A stretch of 64,000 bases of DNA from Allomuricauda sp. (GCF_013911645.1 NZ_JACESV010000002.1:372001-436000), one strand, 5' to 3'; shown: positions 42,434-52,553, numbered from the stretch's first letter. Program-made: numbers and translations. The notes: generated by a model not told the origin, from the sequence alone.

Positions 42434-43432
42434 ATGTTTGAGAATATAGAATTTGCAAATCCTGAATTTTTCTGGCTGCTCCTTTTGCTGCCATTGGCTT
42501 TGCTATGGTATGTTTTCAAACGGAAAAATGAAATGGCCTCCCTGCGCATTTCCAGCATCAAAGGGTTTACGGTAACAAGTTGGGCGTCCAAATTAAAACC
42601 TGTTTTGTTGGCCATTAGATTGTTGGCCTTGGCCGCTATCGTAACCGCATTGGCCAGACCTCAAACCGAGGATATTTCAACACGGACAAAAACAACAAAG
42701 GGTATCGATATTGTAATGGCCATTGATGTGTCTTCCAGTATGTTGGCCCGCGACCTAAAGCCGAACCGGTTGACCGCATTGAAAGAAGTAGCCGCCGATT
42801 TTATCGAAGGTCGCCCGAACGACCGTATCGGTTTGGTGAGCTATGCGGGCGAAAGCTATACCAAAACCCCTATTACCAGCGACAAGGCCATTGTTTTGAA
42901 TGCCCTAGAAGAAATCACCTATGGCGTATTGGAAGATGGAACCGCAATCGGAATGGGCTTGGCCACTTCGGTAAACCGACTAAAAGAAAGCAAGGCCATA
43001 AGTAAAGTTATCATTCTTTTAACGGACGGTGTCAATAATTCTGGCTTTATTGAACCTAGAACCGCAGCCGACCTTGCCGTTGAGTTTGGAATCAAGACAT
43101 ACACCATTGGTCTGGGAACCAACGGAAATGCATTGTCTCCCATCGGCTACAATAGGGATGGTTCCTATAGATACGGAATGCGACAAGTGGAGATTGATGA
43201 AGAATTACTCAAAGAAATCGCAGAGGTAACAGGAGGAAAATATTTCCGTGCCACCGATAATGAATCCTTGGAAGCCATTTATAACGAGATCAATAAGTTG
43301 GAAAAAACAGAAATAGAGGAATTCAAATATTACAAATACGAGGAAAAATTTAGGCCGCTGATTTTCTTGGCCGGAATTTTATTGCTGTTGGAATGGGGGT
43401 TGCGAAACTCCATCTTTAAAAGTTTTATTTAG
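42434..43432 (+). CDS. batA: BatA, VWA-domain aerotolerance protein
   Basis: 332 aa. Membrane helices near 11-28, 56-76 and at the C-terminus flank a VWA domain with a complete MIDAS, IDVSSSML (DxSxS at 98-102), and a later LLTDGVNNSGF. Bat proteins promote aerotolerance and virulence in Bacteroides and Leptospira, possibly by exporting or maintaining reducing capacity; mechanism unproven. Adjacent to the gene before it and four bases from batB. Confidence 0.94.
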   Translation: MFENIEFANPEFFWLLLLLPLALLWYVFKRKNEMASLRISSIKGFTVTSWASKLKPVLLAIRLLALAAIVTALARPQTEDISTRTKTTKGIDIVMAIDVSSSMLARDLKPNRLTALKEVAADFIEGRPNDRIGLVSYAGESYTKTPITSDKAIVLNALEEITYGVLEDGTAIGMGLATSVNRLKESKAISKVIILLTDGVNNSGFIEPRTAADLAVEFGIKTYTIGLGTNGNALSPIGYNRDGSYRYGMRQVEIDEELLKEIAEVTGGKYFRATDNESLEAIYNEINKLEKTEIEEFKYYKYEEKFRPLIFLAGILLLLEWGLRNSIFKSFI

Positions 43433-43435
43433 CGA

Positions 43436-44488
43436 ATGATTCAGTTTGACGAAAAAATATATTTCTACCTCTTGGCCATTATTCCGGTAATGGTCCTGAC
43501 GTTCTTTTTTCTTCAAATCTGGAAGAGAAAGACACAAAAACGTTTTGCAGACTCAAACCTATTGAAGCGTCTGGCACCCAATAAATCCAACTTTAAGTCA
43601 ACCCTTAAACTGATATTTTTATTGGGAGGGCTTACGTTTTTGGTATTGGGGTTGGTCAATCCAAAAATCGGTACAAAACTGGAAACCGTTAAACGCGAAG
43701 GTGTGGATATCGTTTTTGCCATCGATGTTTCCAAAAGTATGCTGGCAGAGGACATTGCCCCCAACCGTTTGGAAAAAGCCAAACGTATTGTTTCTGAAAT
43801 CATCAACCAATTGGCGAGCGACCGTATAGGAATTATTGCCTACGCAGGGCAAGCCTACCCTCAATTGCCTATAACCACGGACTATGGCGCCGCTAAAATG
43901 TTCTTACAGAGCATGAATACCGATATGCTCTCATCACAGGGAACCGCCATTAACGCAGCCATAGATTTGGCCAGTACTTATTACGATGATTCCCAACAGA
44001 CCAACAGGGTGCTTTTTATTGTTTCTGATGGGGAAGACCACTCCGAAAATTCCACTATCGATGCAGTTGAAAAAGCTACTCAGAACGGAATCCGTGTTTA
44101 TACCATTGGAGTGGGCAAAGTCAAAGGAGCTCCGATTCCCATCAAAAAGAACGGCATTGTAGAAAGTTTGAAAAAGGACAACCAAGGCGAGGTTGTCATC
44201 ACAAAATTGAACGAAAACATATTAACCGAGATTGCCGATAGGGGCAATGGCAATTATATTGATGGCTCCAATACGGAAAATGCCGTGGAGTTCATCAAAG
44301 AGGAACTGAACCGGATGGACAAAACAGAGTTTGAAGCCAAACAATTTGCAGAGTACAAGGACCAATTTCAATGGTTCCTGGCCGCTGGCTTTTTATTTCT
44401 ATTTTTGGACATCTTCGTTTTGGACAGAAAAACACAGTGGTTGAAAAAACTGAATCTTTTTAATGAGCATGATGATGAGCAAGATTAA
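43436..44488 (+). CDS. batB: BatB, VWA-domain aerotolerance protein
   Basis: 350 aa. Paralogue of BatA with helices near 10-27 and 56-74, MIDAS FAIDVSKSMLAED (Asp-97, Ser-99, Ser-101), IVSDGEDHSEN and a C-terminal anchor (about 315-335). Its end overlaps the batC start by 26 bp, implying tight coupling. Confidence 0.94.
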   Translation: MIQFDEKIYFYLLAIIPVMVLTFFFLQIWKRKTQKRFADSNLLKRLAPNKSNFKSTLKLIFLLGGLTFLVLGLVNPKIGTKLETVKREGVDIVFAIDVSKSMLAEDIAPNRLEKAKRIVSEIINQLASDRIGIIAYAGQAYPQLPITTDYGAAKMFLQSMNTDMLSSQGTAINAAIDLASTYYDDSQQTNRVLFIVSDGEDHSENSTIDAVEKATQNGIRVYTIGVGKVKGAPIPIKKNGIVESLKKDNQGEVVITKLNENILTEIADRGNGNYIDGSNTENAVEFIKEELNRMDKTEFEAKQFAEYKDQFQWFLAAGFLFLFLDIFVLDRKTQWLKKLNLFNEHDDEQD

Positions 44489-45368
44489 GTTGATGGTTGG
44501 ACTATTGCTATGTTTTGGGATGGTCCAAGCACAGGACGACATGACCGAAAAAGCGAACAAAGAAGCGGAAAAAGCATTGCAAGCCTCTACCAATCTTACC
44601 TATGAGGCCAACGAAGAACTTACCGCCAACGATTTTGTTACGGCAGAGGCCGATTACAGAAGGGCCATTTCCAAAAGCAACAAAAATGCCGCCGCCCGAT
44701 TTAATTTAGGGAACGCCTACTATAACAGGGAAAGTTATGGAGAAGCTTTTGGAAGGTACAAACAGGCAGGAGAAGTTGCCGAGGATAAAGGAGAAAAACA
44801 TAAGGCCTTTCACAACATGGGCAACGTGTTCATGAAGCAAAAAGACTACAAACAAGCTGTTGAGGCATACAAACAAGCCTTAAGAAAAAATCCTAACGAC
44901 GACGAGACGCGCTATAACCTTGCTCTGGCCAAAAAGATGCTAGAAAAACAACAGGACGAGCAAAAGAACGACCAAAACAAGGACAACGAAGACAAGAAAG
45001 ATCAGGAAAACGAGGACAAGGATAAAAACCAAGACCAGAAGAACGAAGGCGGGGATAACGAGAAGAAAGACGAAGGCGAGCAAAAAGAAGACGAAAACAA
45101 GGACAAAGGCGATCAAGGTGAAAATGGAGAGGATAAGCCTAAGGAAAATCAAAAAGGCGATGGGGACAAGAAGAAAGAGCAAGAGAAAAAACCCAATGAG
45201 GGTGACCAGCCCGAAGATAAAAAGCAGCAACCTAGACCCAATCAATTGTCTGAACAACAGATTCAGAATTTGCTAGAGGCCATGCAGAACGAAGAGAAAA
45301 AAGTACAGGAGAAAATGGAGGCCCGAAAAGTTCGAGGCAAAAAAATTAAAAACGAGAAAGACTGGTAA
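44463..45368 (+). CDS. batC: BatC, TPR protein with charged low-complexity tail
   Basis: 301 aa. Signal peptide (about 1-24, ending MVQAQ), TPR repeats (about 55-160, AAARFNLGNAYYNRESYGEAF and AYKQALRKNPNDDETRYNLA in short), then about 95 residues almost only of Lys, Glu, Asp, Asn, Gln and Gly, and a basic end RKVRGKKIKNEKDW. This layout is typical of BatC. Several ATGs cluster at 44463-44475, so the exact start is uncertain. It overlaps batB and is followed at once by batD. Confidence 0.92.
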   Translation: MSMMMSKIKLMVGLLLCFGMVQAQDDMTEKANKEAEKALQASTNLTYEANEELTANDFVTAEADYRRAISKSNKNAAARFNLGNAYYNRESYGEAFGRYKQAGEVAEDKGEKHKAFHNMGNVFMKQKDYKQAVEAYKQALRKNPNDDETRYNLALAKKMLEKQQDEQKNDQNKDNEDKKDQENEDKDKNQDQKNEGGDNEKKDEGEQKEDENKDKGDQGENGEDKPKENQKGDGDKKKEQEKKPNEGDQPEDKKQQPRPNQLSEQQIQNLLEAMQNEEKKVQEKMEARKVRGKKIKNEKDW

Positions 45369-47155
45369 TGAAAGTGTTGAAGGGCAACATATTGTTTATT
45401 CTGGGAATGTTACTCTTTACGGGCTTACATTCACATGCCCAAGACGATGCGGAAGAGATTTCGTTTACCATGAACTTGAGCAAAGAGGAATTGGGGCTAA
45501 ACGAACGTCTTCGGGTAGATTTTACCATGAACAAGGATGGCGACAACTTTAAGCCGCCTCAATTTAATGGTTTTAATGTGGTAATGGGGCCTTCGCAGTC
45601 CATTAGTTCTTCTTGGGTAAATGGCAAACGCAGTTTTTCCAAGACCTATTCTTACATATTAAAGCCCACGGCGAGAGGGAGTTTCACCATAAACCAGGCC
45701 ACTATCGAGATTGATGGCCAAACATACAAGACAACCCCCAAGCAAGTAGAGGTTACAGCGGCAGTGGACAAGCCTAATGCAGAGAAGACCGTGGATGATG
45801 TGGCCGACGAAAGCCTTCATTTAGTTGCAGAAGTATCAAAGGGGAATCCTTATTTAAATGAAGCTGTTACCGTAGTCTATAAGCTCTATGTAAGTCCAAA
45901 CATAAGTGTTACGAATTACCGTCCGTTGGACAATCCTACCTATAACAATTTTTGGAGCCAAGACATTCCGGTTACCAAGCACACCGCGCAAAACGGTACT
46001 TACCAAGGTAAACCCTATAGATATGTAGTTTTAAAACGAGTGGTACTTTACCCCCAAAAATCAGGACAGTTGGACATTGAGCCGCTCTCTCTCGAGATTT
46101 TTGTTGATGTACCCACCAACAGAAGAGACTTTTTTGGTGGCCGAATTTATACCTCAACCAGTAAAACCGTTTCTGCAGGTAGTAGAACCATCAACGTAAA
46201 ACCATTGCCAGAAGCTGGAAAACCGGCTAATTTTAGTGGAGCTGTTGGTGAATTTGATTTTTCGGTGACCACAAGCAAAACCCAACTGAATGCCTCGGAG
46301 TCGCTTCAGGCCAAAGTTGAGGTTACCGGGAAAGGGAACTTGAAATTGTTCCAACTTCCAGAGCCAGAACTGCCAAGCTCTTTAGAAGTTTATGATCCCG
46401 AATACGAGGAATCCATCAATACTTACAGTACCGGTATGGAGGGCAAAGTGGCGAATAATTATACCATTGTACCTTCATTTAGGGGAAAATACCCCATTCC
46501 AAGTATTTCTTTCAGTTATTTTAATCCGAGTACTGGAAACTATAAAACCATTAATTCAGAAGAAATCAATATTGAGGTAATCGAAGGGCCTACAAGTGGC
46601 TCGGCCAATATAACAAGTCCCTCTGCCAACAAGCAATTGGTTGTGCCGACCGGGGAGCAGTTTCATTTTATCAACATAAATCCGAACCTAAGCCCTATTG
46701 GTTCTGACCGCTTTTTTGGCTCAAGACTCTTTTTTATTCTTTTGCTTGCCCCGTTATTGTTGATTCCAATAGCCATTTTCACATTTAAGAAGAGAGAGGC
46801 CATTGCCAGTGATGTGGTGGGGAACAAAATAAAGAAAGCCAACAAGCTGGCCAGAAAATATCTTTCAACCGCCAAAAAGGAGCTCGGGAACAAAGAAGCC
46901 TTTTATGTGGCTCTGGAAAAAGGTTTGCACAACTACCTGAAGGCAAAATTACACATAGAAACTTCGGAATTCAGCAAGGATAAGATTACAAGCATTCTTT
47001 CGGAAAAAAATGTTGACCAAAAGGATGTTGATGGCTTTATAGCCTTATTGACCAGCTGTGAAATGGCACGATATAGCCCGTTTTCCAATGTGCAGATGCA
47101 ACAAGATTATGAAAAAGCAAGTGAAGTAATTTCTAATTTGGACAAACAGTTATGA
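45368..47155 (+). CDS. batD: BatD, oxygen-tolerance membrane protein
   Basis: 595 aa. Signal peptide (about 1-24), three to four Ig-like beta domains in the periplasm (marker NLSKEELGLNERLRVDFT in short, near 37-54), one membrane helix (about 452-474, FFILLLAPLLLIPIAIF) and a helical cytoplasmic tail (LARKYLSTAKKELGNKEAFY). This is the standard BatD architecture. The start overlaps the batC stop (TAATG). Confidence 0.94.
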   Translation: MKVLKGNILFILGMLLFTGLHSHAQDDAEEISFTMNLSKEELGLNERLRVDFTMNKDGDNFKPPQFNGFNVVMGPSQSISSSWVNGKRSFSKTYSYILKPTARGSFTINQATIEIDGQTYKTTPKQVEVTAAVDKPNAEKTVDDVADESLHLVAEVSKGNPYLNEAVTVVYKLYVSPNISVTNYRPLDNPTYNNFWSQDIPVTKHTAQNGTYQGKPYRYVVLKRVVLYPQKSGQLDIEPLSLEIFVDVPTNRRDFFGGRIYTSTSKTVSAGSRTINVKPLPEAGKPANFSGAVGEFDFSVTTSKTQLNASESLQAKVEVTGKGNLKLFQLPEPELPSSLEVYDPEYEESINTYSTGMEGKVANNYTIVPSFRGKYPIPSISFSYFNPSTGNYKTINSEEINIEVIEGPTSGSANITSPSANKQLVVPTGEQFHFININPNLSPIGSDRFFGSRLFFILLLAPLLLIPIAIFTFKKREAIASDVVGNKIKKANKLARKYLSTAKKELGNKEAFYVALEKGLHNYLKAKLHIETSEFSKDKITSILSEKNVDQKDVDGFIALLTSCEMARYSPFSNVQMQQDYEKASEVISNLDKQL

Positions 47156-47916
47156 GCATGAAAAAGATAGTCCTTTTATTTTGTATGCTTTCGCTCTCTT
47201 TTGGATTTTCCCAAAACGAGGCTCTGTTTAATGAAGCCACCGAACTATACAACAATGGGGAGTATTCCGCTGCCATAGAAAACTACAAGCAAATTCTGGA
47301 AAATGGCGAGCATTCGGCTGCACTGTACTTTAATTTGGGGAATTGCTACTACAAACTCAATTCCATTGGCCCCAGTATTTATTACTACGAAAAAGCATTG
47401 CTTCTTGACCCACCTAATAGGGAAATCCAAAATAATTTGGCGTTTGCCCAAAATATGAGGCTAGATGCCATTGAGGAAGTTCCTACAACGGGGATATCCA
47501 AAATCTACAAATCAGTTGTGGGCTTGCTCTCCTATGACCAATGGGCTTATTTGGCCATTGGATTGGTCTTTTTGTTTGTTTTGGCCTATATGGCCTATTA
47601 TTTTCTTAGACCGGCCAACCAAAAGAGGGTTGCATTTATTTCAAGTATGTTCTCTCTTGCTTTGTGCGCCGTCTCTGTTTTAATGGCCTATCTTGGCTAT
47701 CAACAATACAAGAACGATGACCCGGCCATAGTTTTTGAGAAAGAAGTCAATGTTAGTTCAGAACCCAATACCAACAGCAGCACTATCTTTACCATTCACG
47801 AAGGAACCAAAGTGAATATTTTGGACGAGCTGGACGATTGGAAAAGAATACGTATTGCCGATGGGCAAACAGGATGGTTGTTGGGGGACCAGATTAGGTC
47901 GTTAAAGGATTTTTAG
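47152..47916 (+). CDS. batE: BatE, TPR and SH3-domain protein
   Basis: 254 aa. Signal peptide (about 1-20), TPRs (about 22-100, AALYFNLGNCYYKLNSIGPS), two membrane helices (about 128-150 and 157-178) and a C-terminal bacterial SH3 domain (NVSSEPNTNSSTIFTIHEGT, ending GWLLGDQIRSL). Overlaps batD by four bases and ends the operon. Confidence 0.93.
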   Translation: MSMKKIVLLFCMLSLSFGFSQNEALFNEATELYNNGEYSAAIENYKQILENGEHSAALYFNLGNCYYKLNSIGPSIYYYEKALLLDPPNREIQNNLAFAQNMRLDAIEEVPTTGISKIYKSVVGLLSYDQWAYLAIGLVFLFVLAYMAYYFLRPANQKRVAFISSMFSLALCAVSVLMAYLGYQQYKNDDPAIVFEKEVNVSSEPNTNSSTIFTIHEGTKVNILDELDDWKRIRIADGQTGWLLGDQIRSLKDF

Positions 47917-47968
47917 ACATAATTAACAAATAAGTGCATATCTTATCTTAAATTTACCCCCAATTATT

Positions 47969-48280
47969 ATGATGCGAACACTGGCTATACCGTTTATTTC
48001 CTTTGTGATGGTCACAATTTTGTTGACCTCACCTTTTGTCCCACTTATGGGGCGGGAATATAGTATTGCCTTTATTCTTGGTTCTTCCGAAGAGGAGAAC
48101 AATACGCATGATACTTCGAGCAGTAAAACATTTGATATTAAATATTTTATGTCAAAAAGTTTTATTTCAGCGGATCCATCCATAAATCAAGAAAAAAATA
48201 ATGATGCATTAGGATATGCATTCGCTGTATTGGAGTTTACCCTTGAAACACTAGACCCCCCTCCCCGAAAATTGGTTTAA
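47969..48280 (+). CDS. Small exported hypothetical protein
   Basis: 103 aa with an N-terminal hydrophobic stretch (residues 5-24, a signal peptide or anchor) and a polar remainder containing SSKTFDIKYFMSKSFIS. No recognised domain. It lies alone between the Bat operon and the SulP cluster with 50-75 bp gaps on each side. It looks genuine from its signal sequence and codon pattern, but I cannot name a family. Confidence 0.55.
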   Translation: MMRTLAIPFISFVMVTILLTSPFVPLMGREYSIAFILGSSEEENNTHDTSSSKTFDIKYFMSKSFISADPSINQEKNNDALGYAFAVLEFTLETLDPPPRKLV

Positions 48281-48366
48281 CATTCTTATTCTCGTTTAAA
48301 TCAAATTTTAATTGTCCTTTACCACCAAATTTTATCTGATGTAGAGGACTAATCTTGTTTATTATT

Positions 48367-49950
48367 ATGTTCAAGTATATAAAAAATGACTTGCCTGCCA
48401 GTATTGTGGTCTTTTTTGTGGCACTACCGCTTTGTTTAGGTATTGCCCTGGCCAGTGGTGCCCCTTTGTTTTCGGGGCTAATTGCAGGTATTATTGGGGG
48501 AATCGTTGTAGGTGCACTAAGTGGTTCCCAAATAGGGGTAAGTGGCCCAGCAGCAGGACTTGCAGCCATTGTATTAACCGCAATCGGTACCTTGGGTGGG
48601 TATCAAAACTTTTTGGTTGCCGTAGTATTGGGCGGTATAATCCAGCTAATTTTCGGATTTCTAAAGGCTGGTATTATTGCCTATTATTTTCCATCATCGG
48701 TAATTAAAGGTATGCTCACGGGTATTGGAATCATCATCATTCTAAAACAAATTCCCCATTTTTTTGGTTATGATGCCGACCCGGAAGGTGATTGGGCCTT
48801 CTTTCAAGTAGATGGTGAAAACACCTTTAGTGAAATTATAAACTCCATCAATTTTATTAGTCCTGGTGCAACCCTTATCGCTGTTGTTGCCTTGGCCATA
48901 CTTATTTTATGGGGTCAGGTTTTAACGAAAAAATCCAAGATCTTTGAGCTTATACAAGGGCCTTTGGTCGCTGTGGTCATTGGAATCGTGTATTATTCAT
49001 TGACCCAGGGCAATGGCACATGGGGAATCTCGCAGGAGCATTTGGTAAGCGTTCCGGTACCGGATAGCTTTGATTCGTTCTTGGGCTTTTTTAGTTTTCC
49101 CAATTTCTCCGCCATATCCAACCCAGAAGTTTGGATAACAGGTTTCACCATTGCATTGGTGGCCAGTTTGGAAACATTGCTATGTGTAGAGGCAACGGAT
49201 AAATTAGATCCTGAAAAAAGAACAACGCCCACCAACCGCGAACTTAGGGCCCAAGGAGTGGGGAACATGCTTTCTGGTTTGGTCGGAGGGCTTCCGGTTA
49301 CACAGGTAATCGTTCGTAGTTCGGCCAATATTCAATCCGGAGGTAAAACAAAGGCTTCTGCTATCATCCACGGATTCTTTCTACTCGGTTCGGTAATATT
49401 GATCCCTACCTTGCTCAATAAGATCCCGCTGTCCGTTTTGGCCGCCATATTGTTTATTGTTGGTTTTAAACTCGCAAAGCCATCGCTTTTTAAAACCATG
49501 TACCAAGCGGGTTGGAAACAATTTGTCCCCTTTGTAGTAACTGTGGTAGGTATTGTTTTTACAGACCTTTTGGTCGGAATCAGTTTAGGCCTTGGGGTTG
49601 GTATCGTAGTTGTTCTTATTAAAAGCTACCAGAACTCCCACTTCCTTCATATTGAAGATAAGAGCAATGGAGCACATAAAATTAAAATGACCCTTGCGGA
49701 AGAGGTTACCTTTTTTAACAAAGGAGCCATTCTAAAGGAACTGGATAGTCTTCCTGAAAACTCCTATCTTGAATTGGATGTTAGAAAAACACGTTTTCTT
49801 GACAATGATATCGTGGAAATCCTAGAAGACTTTTCAAACAAAGCGAAGAACAGGAACATCGACATTAAAATTATCTCGGAAAAAGGCGAAATTGAAAATC
49901 CGGATAGTTACATCGAATTTTTTAATCTAAGACCGAAAAAATCGGCATAA
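48367..49950 (+). CDS. SulP-family anion transporter with STAS domain
   Basis: 527 aa from the ATG at 48367 (MFKYIKNDLPASIVV). SulP core with 12-14 membrane segments, the early LPLCLGIALASGAPLFSG and GVSGPAAGLAAIVLTAI, the conserved LETLLCVEATDKLD and GGLPVTQVIVRSSANI. A short STAS domain ends the protein (about 440-520). SulP proteins carry sulfate, bicarbonate or other anions. The carbonic anhydrase gene 11 bp downstream makes bicarbonate uptake likely, but this is context inference. Confidence 0.93.
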   Translation: MFKYIKNDLPASIVVFFVALPLCLGIALASGAPLFSGLIAGIIGGIVVGALSGSQIGVSGPAAGLAAIVLTAIGTLGGYQNFLVAVVLGGIIQLIFGFLKAGIIAYYFPSSVIKGMLTGIGIIIILKQIPHFFGYDADPEGDWAFFQVDGENTFSEIINSINFISPGATLIAVVALAILILWGQVLTKKSKIFELIQGPLVAVVIGIVYYSLTQGNGTWGISQEHLVSVPVPDSFDSFLGFFSFPNFSAISNPEVWITGFTIALVASLETLLCVEATDKLDPEKRTTPTNRELRAQGVGNMLSGLVGGLPVTQVIVRSSANIQSGGKTKASAIIHGFFLLGSVILIPTLLNKIPLSVLAAILFIVGFKLAKPSLFKTMYQAGWKQFVPFVVTVVGIVFTDLLVGISLGLGVGIVVVLIKSYQNSHFLHIEDKSNGAHKIKMTLAEEVTFFNKGAILKELDSLPENSYLELDVRKTRFLDNDIVEILEDFSNKAKNRNIDIKIISEKGEIENPDSYIEFFNLRPKKSA

Positions 49951-49961
49951 AATATTTTAGC

Positions 49962-50588
49962 ATGAAAGCACACACAAAAGAAACCCAGGCAACCATGACG
50001 CCAGAAAAAGCCATTCAATTTTTAAAGGAGGGCAATCAGCGTTTTCAACAAAACTTAAAAGCGAACAGAAACCTGTTGGAACAGGTGAACGATACAAAGG
50101 ACGGTCAATTTCCGTTTGCGACCATTTTAAGCTGCATTGATTCAAGAGTATCCGCTGAGCTTGTTTTTGACCAAGGGTTGGGAGACATCTTTAGTATAAG
50201 AATTGCAGGGAATTTTGTTAACGAAGATATTTTGGGCAGCATGGAGTTTGCCTGCAAATTGGCAGGGACAAAAACCATTGTAGTTTTGGGGCATACTGCC
50301 TGTGGAGCGGTAAAAGGAGCATGCGACCATGCTCGCTTGGGCAACCTTACTGCATTGATCAATAAAATTGAACCTGCCGTGGCCGCTGTCCAAGAACCTA
50401 AAGATGAATCTTTAAGAAACTCTAAAAATTTAGAGTTTGTGGATGCGGTTTCGGTCAAAAATGTTGAAATGACCTTGGAAAACATCAGAAATCAAAGCAA
50501 CGTTCTAAAAGAAATGGAAGACAATGGAGAAATTGCCATAGTCGGTGCCATGTATGATATCTCTGATGGTAAAGTTACCTTTCTGTAG
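49962..50588 (+). CDS. Beta-class carbonic anhydrase
   Basis: 208 aa. Zinc and active-site residues are Cys-58, Asp-60 and Arg-62 in ILSCIDSRVSAEL and His-111 with Cys-114 in VVLGHTACGAVKGACD, the full beta-CA set. It interconverts CO2 and bicarbonate in the cytoplasm. It sits between two SulP transporters, suggesting a bicarbonate supply unit. A terminator follows, so the second SulP gene is separately transcribed. Confidence 0.95.
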   Translation: MKAHTKETQATMTPEKAIQFLKEGNQRFQQNLKANRNLLEQVNDTKDGQFPFATILSCIDSRVSAELVFDQGLGDIFSIRIAGNFVNEDILGSMEFACKLAGTKTIVVLGHTACGAVKGACDHARLGNLTALINKIEPAVAAVQEPKDESLRNSKNLEFVDAVSVKNVEMTLENIRNQSNVLKEMEDNGEIAIVGAMYDISDGKVTFL

Positions 50589-50606
50589 CACAGAATAACT
50601 TTATGT

Positions 50607-50643
50607 AAAAAATGCCGGTGTATTTTACTACCGGCATTTTTTA
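50607..50643 (+). terminator. Intrinsic terminator after carbonic anhydrase gene
   Basis: Stem aaaatgccggt / accggcatttt with a 10-nt loop and a T run, starting about 20 bp after the stop codon. It is A-rich before and T-rich after, so it is usable in both directions. Confidence 0.9.
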
Positions 50644-50687
50644 TTCATAATATTGTTATATTAAAGCTACGCAAACAACACTATACC

Positions 50688-52541
50688 ATGTTTAAGCACC
50701 TAAAAGGAGATTTGTTCGGGGGAATTACCGCAGGCATTGTGGCCCTTCCTTTGGCGCTTGCCTTTGGTGTAAGTTCTGGGTTAGGCCCCAGCGCCGGTTT
50801 GTACGGGGCAATTTTCATTAGTTTTTTTGCCGCTCTTTTCGGTGGAACCAACACACAAATTTCGGGCCCAACCGCTCCAATGACAGCCGTGAGCATGGTA
50901 GTTGTTGCAGGGATCATTGCCGTTAACGACGGGGATATCAACAAGGCACTTCCCGCTATTTTAACCGTTTTCCTATTGGCAGGGATTATGCAGGTTGGTT
51001 TGGGCCTATTGGGCTTAGGAAAATATATAAAATACATTCCATATCCTGTGGTTTCAGGTTTTATGACCGCTATTGGAATCATCATTTTAGTTACCCAAAT
51101 ATTACCAGCCGTAGGATACTATCCAGAAGAAGATGAAGCCTACGTCAACCAATTTATGCCCCAGGCCGAAGAGGCTATTTTAGAAAATATACTGCATGAA
51201 GAGGCCGGAGAGGGTATTTTGGTTTTAGAGAACTTTACGGAAACCATTAAGCGTGCCGAAAAAATTTCACATTCCGATATGTTAAAAGAAGCCGGTACCT
51301 TGGCTTCAAAAGATGCATCGGGGGTAATGGGAACATTTAAAGTACTGCCCAGGGCACTCAAGGACATTGATTGGCTGGAATTGGCCTTGGCCTTGGCAAC
51401 CATTATCATTATTTACGGTTTTAAACGAATAACCACGACCATCCCCAGCACATTGGTTGCCCTGATCATAGTTTCTGGTGCGGCTTTTGGATTTGGGTTA
51501 GATTATAGGCCCATTGAACAGATTCCAAGTGGGTTACCCATCCCCAATTTTGAAATTTTTACAGCCTTCAACCTTAATGTTGTCACGCCCTATATTTTTA
51601 CTGCACTTACATTGGCACTGCTTGGTGCCATAGACTCACTCCTTACCTCCGTGGTCGCGGACAATATGACCCAAACCAAACATAAACCCAACAAGGAGCT
51701 GGTGGGCCAAGGCATTGGAAACAGTATTGCAGCTATTTTTGGGGGGATTCCTGGCGCTGGTGCCACTATCAGGACAGTGGTAAACATAAACTCCGGGGGT
51801 AAAACAAGACTATCCGGTATGATTGCCGGCTTACTATTACTTGTTATTTTACTTGCCTTGGGGCCAGTAGCATCACAAATACCCGCCGCAGTATTGGCAG
51901 GTATTTTGGTAACAGTAGGTATTGGCGTGATGGATTACAGAGGGCTAAAAGCCATTCCCCACTTGCCCAAAGACATAAAATTGGGGCCTTTAAAACTCAG
52001 TTCCGAAGTTATCATCATGTTGGTAGTAATGGTATTGTCATCCATTTGGAATTTGGTCTATGCTGTTGGAATCGGCCTTGTAATTGCCTCTTTAATGTTT
52101 ATGAAAAAAATTGGAGATCTGACAGCACAACGTTCCAATGTGAGGGCCTTGCGTGAAGAAGCGTGGTCCGATGAAAAAAATATTCCCCAAAAAATCAAAG
52201 ATGAAGTTTTTATAAAACACATAAAAGGTCCTTTGTTTTTTGGATCTACCAACGAATTTCAACAACTGGCCTCGCAAATCCCCGATGATGCTTCAACAGT
52301 AATAATACGAATGGGCAGAATGCAGTATATGGACCAAACGGGCCTATATGCCATGGAAGATGTATTGCAAGATTTAAAACGAAAAGATATTCTTGTACTC
52401 TTGGTGAATATTCTGGATCAGCCCCGTTATATGTTGGAACGTATTGATATTATCCCGGACCTTATTCCAAAAGAACATATCTTCAAAAACTTTAAATCCT
52501 GTTTGGATTGGGTTGATAAAAACTTAAACCACCAAGAATAA
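50688..52541 (+). CDS. SulP-family anion transporter with STAS domain (second copy)
   Basis: 617 aa. Starts MFKHLKGDLFGGITAGIVAL with SulP motifs ISGPTAPMTAVSM, ALLGAIDSLLTSVVADNMT and GGIPGAGATIRTVVNIN. A long soluble insertion (about 147-225) sits between membrane segments. The C-terminal STAS domain (about 515-600) includes GPLFFGSTNEF and RMGRMQYMDQTGLYAMED, where the Asp-Gln-Thr-Gly is the usual phosphorylatable-type loop. It is not a close copy of the first SulP protein, so the pair arose by old divergence or separate acquisition. Confidence 0.93.
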   Translation: MFKHLKGDLFGGITAGIVALPLALAFGVSSGLGPSAGLYGAIFISFFAALFGGTNTQISGPTAPMTAVSMVVVAGIIAVNDGDINKALPAILTVFLLAGIMQVGLGLLGLGKYIKYIPYPVVSGFMTAIGIIILVTQILPAVGYYPEEDEAYVNQFMPQAEEAILENILHEEAGEGILVLENFTETIKRAEKISHSDMLKEAGTLASKDASGVMGTFKVLPRALKDIDWLELALALATIIIIYGFKRITTTIPSTLVALIIVSGAAFGFGLDYRPIEQIPSGLPIPNFEIFTAFNLNVVTPYIFTALTLALLGAIDSLLTSVVADNMTQTKHKPNKELVGQGIGNSIAAIFGGIPGAGATIRTVVNINSGGKTRLSGMIAGLLLLVILLALGPVASQIPAAVLAGILVTVGIGVMDYRGLKAIPHLPKDIKLGPLKLSSEVIIMLVVMVLSSIWNLVYAVGIGLVIASLMFMKKIGDLTAQRSNVRALREEAWSDEKNIPQKIKDEVFIKHIKGPLFFGSTNEFQQLASQIPDDASTVIIRMGRMQYMDQTGLYAMEDVLQDLKRKDILVLLVNILDQPRYMLERIDIIPDLIPKEHIFKNFKSCLDWVDKNLNHQE

Positions 52542-52553
52542 TATACGTTTTTG

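Noticed and set aside
44940-45240. Apparent tandem DNA repeat in batC
   Set aside because: Low-complexity Lys/Glu/Asp/Asn coding sequence without a fixed repeat unit, typical of BatC proteins.
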